From positions 38,995,608-39,059,607 of the forward strand of contig OY744605.1 of NCBI GenBank assembly GCA_963556255.1: a stretch of 64,000 bases of DNA, written 5' to 3'. Below are positions 15,701 through 30,700 of the stretch, piece by piece. The number at the start of each line of letters is the position of its first letter. Position 1 is the first letter of the stretch. The notes under the pieces were generated by a model. It did not search any database. It saw only the letters and a program-made list of their open reading frames with translations, and was not told the origin of the DNA. The position numbers and the translations under genes are program-made. The stretch comes from Allolobophora icterica. Its lineage: Eukaryota > Annelida > Clitellata > Crassiclitellata > Lumbricidae.

Positions 15701-18700
15701 TAGTTGGGAATATAAAAATGGAGCATTCTGCACATCTAATCTGAGAATACTAAAACTATCATCAAGCACACAATGTATCAATTATCATCACCATGCAAGA
15801 CTTTATATATAACCTAAAACAGCGGTTCCCAAACTTTTCTGGGTCGCGACCCACTTGTGAATATCTTTGCAGTCTCGGTACCCACTGTGTAAAATTAAAC
15901 CTTGCGTACTAAAATTTGCTTCGTAAATTGGTTTCGAAATATGCGAATTTACGTAAAGCGCTTAGAAATTTAAAGGAAATTTAGGTAAAAACAGTTTACA
16001 ATTTATTGCAATCCTGCTAGTTATAGCCCAATCACAGCAAAATGTTGTTGCTGCAAAAAATAAACGTTTCTCGAAAAAATTTGGCGACCCACTTCCCAAA
16101 GCTTCGCGACCCACTTTTGGGTCGCGACCCACAGTTTGGGAAACTCTGACCTAAAATATACATACAACTAAGACTAAAGTTGTTTCTACCAAAAAGATAA
16201 AAATGCAACAAAAAACTACGCATCTGTCCTGCCATATGTTTGATGTATCCCTCTATTACATAAATCCTGCTACATTTTCATGTACATTTCAAAATTGCAT
16301 ATTCCTGAATAAATAAAGCACTGCCAAAGATTATTACCAGTAGCAGTATATGGTCCATGATAGACAAGCTCAACCAAACCATCTGTGAACTGAATAGTGC
16401 GGTTGGTGAAATATCCCAATGGTTGGCCTTTGTCATCACAAACTGCCACTCCTGGCGTGTTACACTCAGCAGCAGGACCACATATGTTCAACTGACAAAA
16501 TGACAAGACACAAAGCAATCTATCATTATCACATCTCAGTACTTCATAATTTAACACAGACCACAACTTCTTATCTTTAAGGATCTAGCCATCCTCCCAA
16601 TAGCAACTCATGCATAAAATTTGCTGCTAACTCTCATGCGTTCATTACCAGTCTTTCACTAGGCCTTGGCTACATTTACAACACCAATCAAACAGGAATA
16701 AAACACTACATCCCTTTTGCCATTCAAAATAAAGAGTCAATGCATAGCAGTAAAAGAAATTAGTTTAAAATGCTAACTGTAAATTCTACACTTACGTTCC
16801 ACGTTCCATTGGTCCTGCTCTATGGAATCAACTTCCTCCATTGACACGTGCCTCTTTATTAGCTGGTGGCCCAAGTGCCTCGTTCCGCTGTCTTAAAACC
16901 TCTTTCTATTCACTGGGTCTTTCACACTGGGAGCGCCTCAGATTAGCGAATACTGTGAGAGGCGCTTTATAAATGTTTAGATACAATACAATACAATACA
17001 ATACAATACAGAAGATGAAAAGAATTTCAATTTTAGTGTATCATACATAAAGTAATGCTTCCCAGTGCCTCTCTGAGTTTCAGAGAATGTTATATATGTT
17101 CCGATGCATAAAAATACATAAGTACATTACCTTAAATATTCGACCTGTGTTGTTGACAACATAGGCTTTGTTTGAAAGCAGTGGCAGTAGATCGTAGGTA
17201 TGACCAGTGATTGGATCACTGATGCTGCAGGTTGCATCATCTGAGCCCTGGCTGGTCATCTCCTCAGGACATGCAAATGCAGTCTCCCAATTAACAGAGT
17301 AAGTACAGTCATCCACTTTGTTAACGGATGAAGGGCCAGTCGTCTGAAAACAGAAGTCAGTAAGTTTATTCATGCAATGTGCTTCAGTGATACAAACATT
17401 TCTTCCTGTTAAATCCATCAGAAAACATATAATGTGCTATACTTTTTTTTATTCCGGATATTTCTATAGCGCCTCTCGAAGGCAACTACTACTCAGAGGC
17501 GCTCCCGACTACAGCATTTGATACTGTGCCGGAATTTTCACGCCGAAGCGCCACGAGCAATTGCAAGTGATGGACTTGCCCAAGGTCCGTACGCAGCGGC
17601 TAGAGTGGGATTCGAACCTGCAACCCTCCGGTCACAAGGCGCCGAACTTACCACTGAGCCACCACACCCCACAATAATTAAACATCAACATTTTTCAATA
17701 AACAATATATAACATCAAAATGAGTCCAGATTTCACAAAAGGAACTTTGTATGACTTCAGAGCTCATGACTGCTGTATCAATTTCATTTAATGTCATTTT
17801 GTTTTATGTGTCACGAGATTGGCAGAGGCCTCTACTTGTAAACAGAGAACGAGCACAAAAACTGGAAAAAGCAACAACTGATGTCCAAATCATAAATCCT
17901 GGTTTTGGAAAATCAGAGACAAATCTTTCCCAGCAAGTGAATAAAATCTTATAGGCCCCTACATTAAAACATATGAGTCCCAAATAAATCCAGTTCTAAT
18001 ATGTAACCTACACCAACTTAGGTGTTGGTATATTTCAAGTATTATTTACCTGGCTCAAATTAAGGTTGCTGTGAAGTCCAAATTTAAAATTCTATGCTCA
18101 CATAATTTTTTCAGCACTGCCTTTGCATTATATGCTGACACAAAAGAAGTCCCTAGATTACAACACCAGCAGCAATTGAGTGTAAAGTTAAACATACTGT
18201 AAGTTCCTTGTTACAGACGAGGGTGATGTTTACAGCATAATGCCTGGTTCCATTCTTCTGATCACAAACTCCACCATTTGTATATTCAAGCAGCAGATTT
18301 CCATCAGATATGACTTTTGGACCCTTCAGTGATCGACCTAAATTAGGAACTTTCACCGTTTCCTTTGTAAAAAATCAGCAAACAATTTAGTATATTATTC
18401 CACTTACTGTTTCTTGTGGTTACCATTTTTCATTTTCTTTGAACTTGCTTCAATCATAAATAAATAAACTAAAACTAGCCATATGTCAATCTGCTTTCAT
18501 GACCATCTAATACTTTCCACAGGTATATGCTAAAAGAGGTACTTCAGAGTGACACAAGATAAATGTAGAACTCATCGACAGTGCTTTAAGTTTAATTACC
18601 TTAATGAAAGCATTAACCTTGCATAAATAAACATTACTATTCCATGATACCATCTGGATTAAGTAGATTATATAATCAATCTAATCAATCTGGCACTCTC

Positions 18701-21700
18701 TCAATAAAACTCATCACATCAATAAGACCGACACAATGTATACACTCACTCACTTGCTTACAGATTTATTTATTGACTCATTTTCCAACTTCTAAGCAAA
18801 CTCAACTATTTATGGAAGAACTCACCTGACTACCAGACACCTCCGTGAGGCAGATGCCAGCGCTCGCATCACAGGGCTCGGAATTGATTAAATTGAGCCG
18901 AATTACCGGACGACAGACATTGATGTAAACCTTCTGCTTCACACCATCGTTACCCGTAGTTAGCTCTACAACCCAATTTCCATCTGCATTCCTCCGAGAC
19001 AGCCTACAGAACAGCACAATAGAACCATTGAAAACACAAACACATTTGGACAGAACAGAGCAATACGATAATGAACTATACCAATTGTAAGTGATGGAAG
19101 AAACTCTTTCTGTACAGCAAAGTTTTCAATTCAATATAAACTGAACTGTCACTGCTGTTATTCTTCTATACTACATAAATCACATGCCGAGTCACTTGTG
19201 ATCCTTCTCAAAGGTTTTATACTGATCTGGTTCATTCACATCTTTCTATTAAAAATTCAATTAACTTAAGAATTAGTTAATTTTAAATATGGTCAATCAT
19301 CAGTATGAATGAATAAATTAATTAAATGAAAATTTTTTGGCAGTCTGCTTGAAGTCATCAAGTGCCTTCATTAAGAGGCTTATTCGTAATCTTAAAAGCA
19401 AACTCTTTTTGGCCACTTACCGACTTAGGTCATAACGCTTTTTGGCATTAAAATCGACGACTGAGCAATCAACAAACAATGGAGGACAAGCAAACGAAGT
19501 CAACCACTCAAAGCTGTATGTACGATTAGCCTCAATCTGGAAACGAGGTTGACCTATTCCAGCCTCAGTGTCACAGAGAAATTCAATTTCAGTCTTCCGT
19601 GCAATTGGTGGAACGGTATGATAGAAGTCCCCGTCATTCAGGACCAACTTCAGAATGCCATCGTAGTAGTGCAGTGTTCGGTTGGCCTTTCCTGCGACGT
19701 GTGTTTGGCTGAAATGGAAATAGTTTTTAACAAAAACAAATGCTAACTCAACAACAGTCTCATGATTTTGATCTGGACTATTCCATCTTCAATGTATTAT
19801 GCTTATTACAAGATTGGTGAAGGAAGGGCATTTTGTGCTTTTCCTTAAAAATAAATATTCTGAGTACACAGAATGGTATCATCGAAGACTTTCATTGACT
19901 TTTACGAAGTGAACGATACAGACAATGCAAAAATGTTGTTCAAATATATATGCAGAATCTCTAAACACTAAAAATCTACCACCACAGTAGATAACCTGCT
20001 TACAATGCATATACACTGCTGGATGTAAAAAGGATAGATCTCTGCAGTGTGCCACAGCTGACCTTTTCCAATTGCCCCTTTCGGTGTTAGCAGCTGTCGT
20101 GCTCCAACTGCGTGATCATGTTGTAATGTTGGCCAAGTGTATGGGTGAAAGGACTGCATGGCTGCCAGTAGGCCTACTATAAATGATATTAACTAGGCCA
20201 AACTAGAATCAACAGCTACCCAGAGGATAGCCTCAGTGCCTTTTTCCATTTGATTCATCGAGGCCATCACACCACCTCCAGCCAACCACCACCTCCAGCC
20301 AACCACCACCTCCAGCCAACCACCACCTCCAGCCAACCACCACCTCCAGCCAACCACCACCTCCAGCCAACTACCACCTCCAGCCAACCACAGGTTTTGT
20401 GGGCTAACTGGGCAGCATCCCAGGCTTCTATTCTGGTTCAATAATAAAACTGGCTATGGCTATGTTTACTTTCCGTGTCATTCTACTGACTCCGAATATA
20501 GAATTGAATTACGTAGGCAACTTTTAAAGTTGATTCAAAACATGTTGCACCTCTCCTATGATTAAGCTTCACAAGAACGACTCTCATGCAAAATGCATTA
20601 GAAAAACTACAAAAAAATAGATTAACAGTGTATTTAATCATGTGAAAAAAATGTCTTGGAATACCTGGCATCATTTTTCTGCACTTGACAGGCACCTATG
20701 TCGTCACCACTGCAGGCGGTGTTCGTGACAGGTCCACAGACATTCACATAGTAGTCATGTTCTGATGTGTCACTTGTCACTTTGTAATAGGCGTTTGAAT
20801 GATCTGCTGACTTTTTAAGTGCATTCAGGTCAAAGCTATATCCTAAGCAAATCAAAAGCCCACAGCTAGACTATCTCACAAACTAAGCTGTATTTGTTCT
20901 TCTCAATAATTCTTTCAAAATTAAAATATAACTTTATTAAAAAGTGGAAAGGCTTATGAAGTTGCTTAAAACTGTTCATAATCCCTAACTTAAGCTTGGA
21001 TTTCACCTCAACTTCCAGCACAGGACAGACATGGTAGATATCTACACACGTTTTACTTGAAATATTGAGTGGAAGGGTTAGAGGCATTACCTACCATCGG
21101 CTGATACTTTGGCACTGGCATTTCAGCTCGGATTAATCCCCAAGACCAAAAGTTTCCCTTATGAGCATCAAGATAATGAAATCAGTGGAAAGAACGTGAG
21201 CCCTGTTTGCTAACTGTATTGCATACTGTGATATGCTGTTAGTTTTATTGCTACTGACAGAGTACTAATACTAAATAATAATAACATCAATGCTGTTATC
21301 ATAACAACAGTAACAATAACAGTAAGACTTAAAATGTGAAATACTATATTGCTGATTTTCAAAGTCAAAATTGGACTTCTTTGTACCTGCAGCAGCATCT
21401 TCAACTCGACAGTTCTCTCCAGATTTATGGCTAAGTGCACAAGCGAAGGCAGTGAACCAGACTAATTCATAATGGCAGCCGCTGGAAGTCTTGCGCAGCA
21501 ACCTTGGTTCGTTTTCATCTCCACCTGGAAACACAACAAATACAGATAAATCTCTTAACTGAACCATAAACAGTTTCCAGTTTCATCCAATAATGATTGT
21601 TCAATCTTTATTGTTAAACTTAAATACTTATTTTAGAAGTGCAAAATCAACTGAACACGACACAGATATAAGGTCAGTTCTTTAGAAATACTTATAGATT

Positions 21701-24700
21701 ACAAAATCTAGAAAAATTTAAGCAGATTAAGTTTAAATTAGCATATATGCTGTGTATATTAGAACCACCGATAAACAGTTTATAACCTGGACTACACTTG
21801 AGTGTTATGTTGGCCGAGTATTTTGTTTTAGTTGAGCCTTGAGGACATTCATCTCCATCTTCATACACCAACTTTATACTATGAGTTTCTGGGTCAAAGG
21901 TTGGTGAACTTTTGAACTTTCCCAGACTCACAGCAACAGAGCTGCTCTCTACAGCAAAAAGCAATAACAAATAATAACTGTCACTATGTCATCATTTTCA
22001 TCATGATAATAAAGTCCACAAAGTTGGACATCAACCACTTACAGAAAACGGTGTAGTAAAAGCATCTGGGAAAACAATATTTCTCGTCATTAAAGGATTG
22101 ACAGAAAACTTGAGCTGAACTTCAAATGAGAGTTGACCTATGAAGGACCATGTCATGAATAAAACTTAAATGTTGTACTAGTGAGAGGTTGCAAATAAAC
22201 GAGAGGTTAAACTATATTACATGAAGAGCGGCAAATGAAATTTTCACAACAGGCTGCAATCTGCAACAGATGTCTACTGAATGGGACTTCTAAGTCGAAA
22301 AGAAAATGCACAATTCATTTCTATCACACTTAGATAATGTCTAAGCAAATTTTCTTGCGCTTAACACAGCAGCTGCCAACAGAAACAAAAACTGACTCAC
22401 TTATGAGACATATGGCAGCACCAGCAGGGCATTTGACGGACTGGCCATCGCTGGTCACAAGATCATCACAGACATTTAGAACGATGCTTTCCGATGTCTC
22501 ATCATCTGTCAGGTGCCAGTTATCTATCACAAAAATCATAAACAAAACAAATCATATTAGGTTATATGTCACTTGATTTGCAGCCAGCTAGCATCTGAAA
22601 GGATCAGCAATGCATGTCATTTTGCTTCTGATATTTACTCTCAATTCGCTTTCAGTATTTTCATTTTCCCAAATAACTTCACAGTAGAGTCTCTAACAGA
22701 CCTGGAAAAGTTTTTGCTCTAAAAAGTCATGTTACATGACTTTTATTGTAACATTCTAACTCCATCAGTAGGGACCATCGATTGATACCTTCTGCATAAA
22801 GTTAAAAGCAACACCATAAGGCTCTAGATCAGATTACTTACTATCAACCCTGTTACATCTGTCCTTTCATATCAACCTAACTGTCATCATCAACCTAACT
22901 GTCATCATCACATGAAATTTTATCACTTTAAACTTGATCATAGTGTAAAGGCGATAATAATCATCAATACCAATCTAGTGTGTTTTCATTATCATAACTA
23001 CTGTAAAACAGACAAATTTAATAACTTCCTGCACCATTCTGAGGTCAAACAATTGCAATCCTGTGCAATTCTGTGTAATTCTTAGTACTTGCACTGACTG
23101 TATTTATTTATTTATTACAACATTTTTAACACGCGCAAAGTCACACAGAAATGCGAATCTGAGGCGCGGTTAGCCAGCAGCCAGGTGAAGAGCAATTAGA
23201 TATCCATAAAGTTTGAAAGCCAGTGAGAAGTAATGAGTTTTGAGGCGTTTCTTGAAGGAAGAAGATGAGGACGAGCAACGGATAAGCATTGGTAGTCAGT
23301 TCCATTCCTTGGGGGCTGCAACACGAAATGCAGACTGTAGACATTGTAAAGCACCCTAGAAGTAGCTCGCTACTGATAATGCTATATAAATTGTCATAAT
23401 TTACAGTTTACAACTGCATTAGAAACACAGAAGGGGGAAACAAACATCTGCAGAACAAAATGACACTGACCTGAACCATCAGATCTGATAAGACGAGACA
23501 GGTCATACTTCGCTCCACCTGAAGTGAGCTGGCACTCAAGTGGAGGAGCAACACATGCCAGATCAGTGCTCCAGTCAAATATATATGTACAGCTGTCTTC
23601 TCCAGAGAATTCTGGGAATCCTTTGCCTAAATGCATCAACATAGTTTTAATTAATAGTCTTTCTTACTACAATTATTATACATAATCGTCTCTGGTTAAT
23701 AAAATGAAGTTCTGGTTTTGGGACGGCAGCAAAGAACTCATTTTATGAATAACCGAGAGTCAAAAGCGCTCCACTGTTGAGCGTGAATTGGCTGCATCGT
23801 CTCCACAACCGTCAATGATACAAATGTACATATAACTCAGAAAGGTATATAAATATGATATCAAAATGACTCTTATCTTTTTTCAAAATGGCTAATTAAA
23901 TCTACCAATGGCTGCCTCTCTGTTCAGTGAACTAACTTTCTGGGTATTGATTGACTAGACTGTACAGTTTGTGCCACCAGTTGCTGCTTTGCGCATTGGT
24001 CAAAGGCACCAAAGAAGATGCTAAGTAATAATAACAATAATACATGAGCCTTACAGAAAAAGTATACACATATGTAGATGGTTGAGGTATACGCTGTCAT
24101 TCAACAGAAATATCCCACCTGCAGTGTCATTACAGTGGAAGTTGATAACTGTCTTTCGGTGGAAACCACTGCTACATGGATCTCCACCCTCATAGATCAA
24201 CGACAACTGGCGATCGGAATATCTGACAACAAACACAGTTACCGACTGCAATAATATCAATGGGAGCAATACAGGAATAATTAAAGCAGCAGAGGACAAA
24301 AGAAACAAATCAATAAAAAAAATAGCAAAGAAAATTATAAACTTTAAAGCATTGCTTTATCCTAACTTCCTAACAAACGCAGTGTTTTCATAATCATGAC
24401 GAGAACTTTGAATGAAATATCACCAACCTTAACGTCTGCTTTTCTAGCTGGCCAAGGGACTTAAATGAACCAGACTTTGAGAATTGGCAAGCAGCAACAG
24501 CCTGATCACTACCACATAACACTCCTCTGTCTGTCATATTTAGTGAGCACAAATTCATTGAATATGTATACTGCTGTCCGGTCGAATCCAGTGCTTGGAC
24601 AGAGACAGCGTGCTCACGAACTAAGTAGAACAAAAATCCAAAGGTACAACAATGCAAGCAAATGAATGCAAAACATCTCATAGATCAAATAATAGTTATA

Positions 24701-27700
24701 AAACATGTCCATTAGATTACAGCACAAGGCAAGAAGAGAGAAATCTGTAAAAGAACATAAAACTGCAAAGTAACATAGCAGTACACATACAGCTAAAATA
24801 GTACTGCAAATGAGAAAAGATATCAGAATGAGTAATAGCGAGCAAGTTGTAGGCTACTAAATTTCAAGAAAAATTGCTTTACAGCATTTTCTACATAGCA
24901 CAGGTCAGGCCTTATAAGACAGGACGGTGAAAACAGAGGCTCAAGTTACTTAAGCCCCACTGATACAATGATCAGCATTGGTAATGGAAAGAACACACAG
25001 AACATGTGTTACAGAATTACAACAGTCAGGATAGAGTTCTAAAGTATCATCCACAGTGTGCTCTAACACATATTCTTATGGACATCTCTGCGGCTGTTGA
25101 TTGAGGGAATGTAACTCTCCTCTATCTTGTTGACACGAATGCTGCCTTCAACACTGCTGACCACAGCATTCCTTAGATTTCGAGGTTTGGCTCCACATAC
25201 ACACCCTAGCGAACCTAGCATTCATTCATTCATTCATAGACTTATATAGCGCATCTTCAAGAGAACTACTCAGAGGCACTCCCAACTCCAGCATGGCCAA
25301 AAAGAACAGTTTTCAGGCGGTCATAGAAAGTGTAAGAGGAATACCAATAATGTACACTGTCGGTGAGAAGATCAGATGTTGAGGGAGAGGTCCGGCCACC
25401 CACCATCATATGCTCAAGATAAGATAAATAAAGTTACTAGCACTTTATACCCAGAGCTAGTTTAAGGGACTGTTCTTCTTCTACTCCAGTGGTTCTCAAC
25501 CTTTTTAGTGCTGCGACCCCTTGATAATATTTCCAAAACTGTGGCGACCCCCAACAATACAATGGATTGGGTTACTCCCCTTCACCACATTTTTGCTAAT
25601 TATTTCACTTCTCATCATTTGATTATCCATACACATCATGCATAATACCATAATAAATTACTAATCAACAAAACCATGTGTAATTTCTGTTGGTAATAAT
25701 TTTGAAATTAAAAGTAAAATTTAGTAAATGAAATGTTTACTTGAACTTTAATATTTATTGTGTATTGTACTATGACTGGACGTACAATTAAGAGTTACAA
25801 ATTTCAATGGCAGCTGCTAAATTTAAAGTTTAAACATTACATAAGATTTAAGAAGAAAATATTAAGAAACTACGCTGACAAGTTTTTATTACAAATTTCT
25901 GAAGGCTTTAGTCGACCCCTGGCAAATTGTAAGGCGACCCCTGTGGGGGTCGCGACCCACAGGTTGAGAACCGCTGTTCTACTCAACCAGAAAATTCAAA
26001 TTCTCACTGCACCTGTGGCAAGTGAACGAAGGTCAATGTTGATATTGTGAAGTGGTTGACTAAGTTGACACGTCTTGCTAGTAAGGTCAGCAGCAGGACA
26101 GGCAAATTCCGTCTCCCATTCCACGTGATACTGACACTCATCAGATGCTATCAGCTGTGGCCTTCCACCCTTCAGAAGAGTAGCAACACATCATACACTA
26201 CCTTAGAGTATCTCTATATTAACAAGGTACAGTACATATATCTATGTATACACAATGCACAGTATCTTCAGTGTTGGCCAAATTAATAGAAATTTACGTA
26301 TGCTTGAACATTGCAGAGAACTTGTTTGTTCTATGCCAGAACGAGTTTAAAACTTGAAAATGGCCAAAGGGTCATTTACGAAATATTAACTGTATGATAG
26401 GGAGTAACCGATAAGCATTTTTCTTCCGATAACCGATACCGATAATTTAGCACGTTTTATTGGTAATTCCGATACCGATACCAATAAACACAAATATTTG
26501 TTGAGCTTGTGAGTGAAGTTGTAACAATATGATGGTCATGTTAAAATATATTTACGAAATATTAACTGTATGATAGGGAGTAACCGATAAGCATTTTTCT
26601 TCCGATAACCGATACCGATAATTTAGCACGTTTTATTGGTAATTCCGATACCGATACCAATAAACACAAATATTTGTTGAGCTTGTGAGTGAAGTTGTAA
26701 CAATATGATGGTCATGTTAAAATATATACACAGATATATTAAAAATGTGTGGCATTTCGTTATGTGTTTTGAAGTTGTTTTTGTTTGCAAATTTTAAGAA
26801 AGTTTCAGCGAATATGAAAATGACAACCGGTCAGTTAAGGTTAGGTTCCGGGTAACAGTTGGGGTTAGGGTAAGTTTATAGTGGTTTGGGAATTTGGGTT
26901 ATGTTATGGCACCTCTCTTCACCTTATATTTACAAACTAAGCAGCTCACCTTCGACTCATCAGTTGAATTAATTTCAAAATAATTCCAGATTTTACTTCT
27001 GGCTTGAGACATCGTCACATCATGAACTAAATTACTTTCTAAAGTTTCTAAATTTATAATGACGTTATCGAGCGGCAGAAGTTTTCGCTTGTCACCTGAA
27101 TCCGAAAGATCAGGTAAGTAAACGAGTTTTGTTTCAGCAAACTTATTCTAGAAAACGTTTTCTTAATTTTATAATATTAATTCTTAATGCCGCAACTTGC
27201 GGAAGTTAACATTCATAAGAATTTGTAATATTATTACGATCCAACTTGTACGCTTTGTCACCGCAAATGAAAATTAGGTCAGTAAATAAGTTTGTCTTAT
27301 TTAGCGCTTTGCAGAAATTTCCGTTGAGTCAAAAATTATATCAGCTAACTTATTTTTGAAAATGTTTTGGTAAATTAATAATATTAATGTCGCCATCTTG
27401 TGGAAGTTATCGTTGATCAAAAATTATATTAATTCGCAATCGAACGGCACGAGTAAATAAACCAGGTTGTTAAATTAGCGCCTCTTGTGATTGCCTTTAG
27501 TGCTAAAGTTGCGGAAAGTTTCGGTTGACGAAAAACTACATCAGCAAACTTACTTCTGAAAATGTGTTGTCAATTTAGAATTTTAGATTAATTTTAAGTA
27601 GATTTCAAGGAAGTTCACTTAAAATTTACGATTTTTCATACTTTTTTATCGGTGATTGAATTATCGGGTTTTCCGATAATGGGATTTGAAGTAATTATCG

Positions 27701-30700
27701 GTGCTTATCGGTTTCCGAGCCAATAACCAGTTACTCCCTACTGCATGAAACTTTCTTCTACTGTACATGTAGAACACGTTTCTGACATTAAATAAAACGT
27801 TTGGTGCCTTATTTCAAACAACAGAAAATGGTTAATTGTGACAAATTTCTATTAATTTGGCCAACACTCTAATAATGCACTGGCCACATAGTTATTTCCA
27901 AATGCAGTCTCACATTCAAATTCAGAAGTTAAGTGTTCAAAGGAACAAGGACGATAAATACCTATAGCCAATGTGTGGAATATCTTCATTTACAAAGCTA
28001 TGGAACTGGTGTAAAGAAATTGTTAGCTTTTGCTTAAAACTTCCTAAAATTTGCAACATAATACCTATAGGTATGAGACATGGTAGAGCTAAAACTGACC
28101 TTTCCCCTTTGTGGACATCTGAAAGTGACCTTAGTAGAGGCTGGAGAAGAACAGCCAGCTACAGAGGTTGTTGTTGCATAGCTTATGAACAGGCTACCAT
28201 CAGAGTCCATTTGCAGCACAGAATCTGACTGAACTGAGCCAAGAGGAACGTACGTTGAATTTCTGAACAAGCATGCTGCACTACCCTGACATCCAGTGGC
28301 TACACAAATCCACGCAAATCAATAAATAATAAAAAATTAATCTAAAAAATCATGAATTATGAAACAACCTCAGGAAAACCTGGGCATTGATGAAGACTAA
28401 CCTTCAGAAAAATAGCAATTCCATTACCATGGATTCATTTTGTAGTAGATGACATCGAAATACAAGATAAAAACCTAATAGTCTCAAAATTAACATCATC
28501 AGAAATTATCAGCATAGCAAATCAATCACACAATATTAGGGATTGACCGGAAAGAGATTTTCCACTGGAAACCGGAACCGAGTATTTGGATGAACTATTT
28601 GCCGGAAACGAACCGGAAACGAACCGGTACCATTTGTTCCATATGCGAAGCTTCACATTTTCAAATTTTCATGTAATAAAAAATTATCGAAATAAATTTG
28701 TGTACATGTAATAACTGACTGATACAAATTTCGGATCAGTTAATAGTTAATACATTTCAAGAAAATGGAATTGAATTCAATGGATGTTTAATTGTTTTAA
28801 GGCTGAACATTAATAATTTTATATACGTAAGTTTATTAAATAAATTCTGAAAGAAACAAATTTTTTGCAACTATATGCGTCTACAAGATTTGCCGAGGCG
28901 AATACTTCCGGAAACGGGATTTCCGGCCGAACCGAGTATCCGAAACGGTTTCCGGTCAATCCCTACACAATATGCATGGCAGTGCTACTGAGGATATCAG
29001 CCCAGAATAGCAAAAACAGCTATTGAAATCGTCGTAGTATCGCTTGCCAATATTATAAACTACTCCACTGTTACAAGAAAAGCATACAATGAACTAAAAA
29101 TTGCCAAGTGATTTCTGTTGAAAACCTGACCAGTGACAAAAAATAATTTAATAATTACAAGTCCATCTCCTTTCTTCCCTATCTCTCAAAATATCTAGAA
29201 ACAATATTATACTATCGAGTAACCCATTAAATGGCACCTAAGAACCTTATAACTAAACCAGTATGGCTTTTGTTCTGGCTTTCCACCTCTATGGCCCCGG
29301 TAGAAATAAAGAACAAAGTTTTTATTAAGGTGTGAAGCGAATCAGATAAGAAAATTCAGTACAGCTCTAGTTGATATAACCTGCTGCTAAGTATATGTTC
29401 ACAAATGAGACGAATCACATATTGGTGGTACTTACGTTGAACCATGTCTCGGCAGACATTAATGTACATTTCTCCTCCTCCATCGTCATCATCCATTTCC
29501 ACTAAATAAGATCCACTTGTTTTAATGAGGGGATTCAAATCTCTCATCTGCTGGTCCGTATCGTACACATAGCACTTTGTCTCATTGACCTTGGCTGGTG
29601 ATTTGCAGGCGGCCGTTGTATACCACTCAAAGTACGTCTCACATGCGTACGAGTTTATAAACGTGGGTGAACCCTAAAATAATTATGTTGATACGTAAAA
29701 TTAGTTACTCATTGTAGACTACACATGGTATTTCAAGAAATTTGCAAAATTTGCTTCATACACATCAAAACATAATTGATGACCAGAGTAAATAGGTGAC
29801 TAGCAAACACTTGCTCCAAAGGCCAAGGTAGTTTGGATTCAATGTCAGTGGTTGTTTAGTTCCATGGTGGGTTTCTGTGAAGACAAACAAATGAGCATGC
29901 ACATATGTGTAGAACGTCGTTAAAATAATTATATGGAATATTAAAATTTTTTATTCTCATTTTGACCTCACATGAGTGAAAAACTTGAAAGCATGACAGG
30001 TTAAACAGTTCACTAAACAGAATCACCAACAAATGAACAAATGAATGAGGCAACATTGTGCAGCTCTAGCTCACACAAGTATACATCTGAAATTAGATGA
30101 TCTGCTTCAAATGTTTTCAATCAATCAACCCAAATATATACATAAAAATACATATAAATACATATAAAAAAATAGGGTAAGTTGGTTTATTCAACTTAGG
30201 TTTTTAGGTAAACTTGAAGAAACAAGGAGTTTCAGTGCTGAAAATAAACCATATACTCACCAATGTTTTTCCACATTTGAATATGATCAAAGTCTTCATC
30301 TTCTGCATATTGCTTCCACTTTGGCAGTCATCATAACCTTCCAGCATAAGCATCAACTCCCTCTTAGTTGCATCTTCGGTTAAGATGTTCTCAAAAGAAG
30401 AGAAGTACTTGCCAATTGATGTACCATGATTGCCGCTAATCTGACATACAGACGTATTCTGTGGACAACCTTCCACTGAAGAATTCAAAGGTTGACATAA
30501 GCTCAGCAAATACTCCACATGGTTTGACCCGTTGTTTACCACAAGATTCCAATGCACTCTAAAATCACACCATTTGCCATTCCATTAGGTAGCACACAAA
30601 AATTAAAGTAATCACGCCAATCCAATTAGAACATAATTATATATATAAAGAAGCTGAAATCTCATGGTGTCAACTTTCTAACGCATGTAACGCAACTCTC

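Noticed and set aside
20193..20444. Open frames rich in Trp-Leu-Glu-Val or Pro-Pro-His
   Set aside because: They are products of the 17-bp minisatellite and have no exon signals in phase with the receptor gene.
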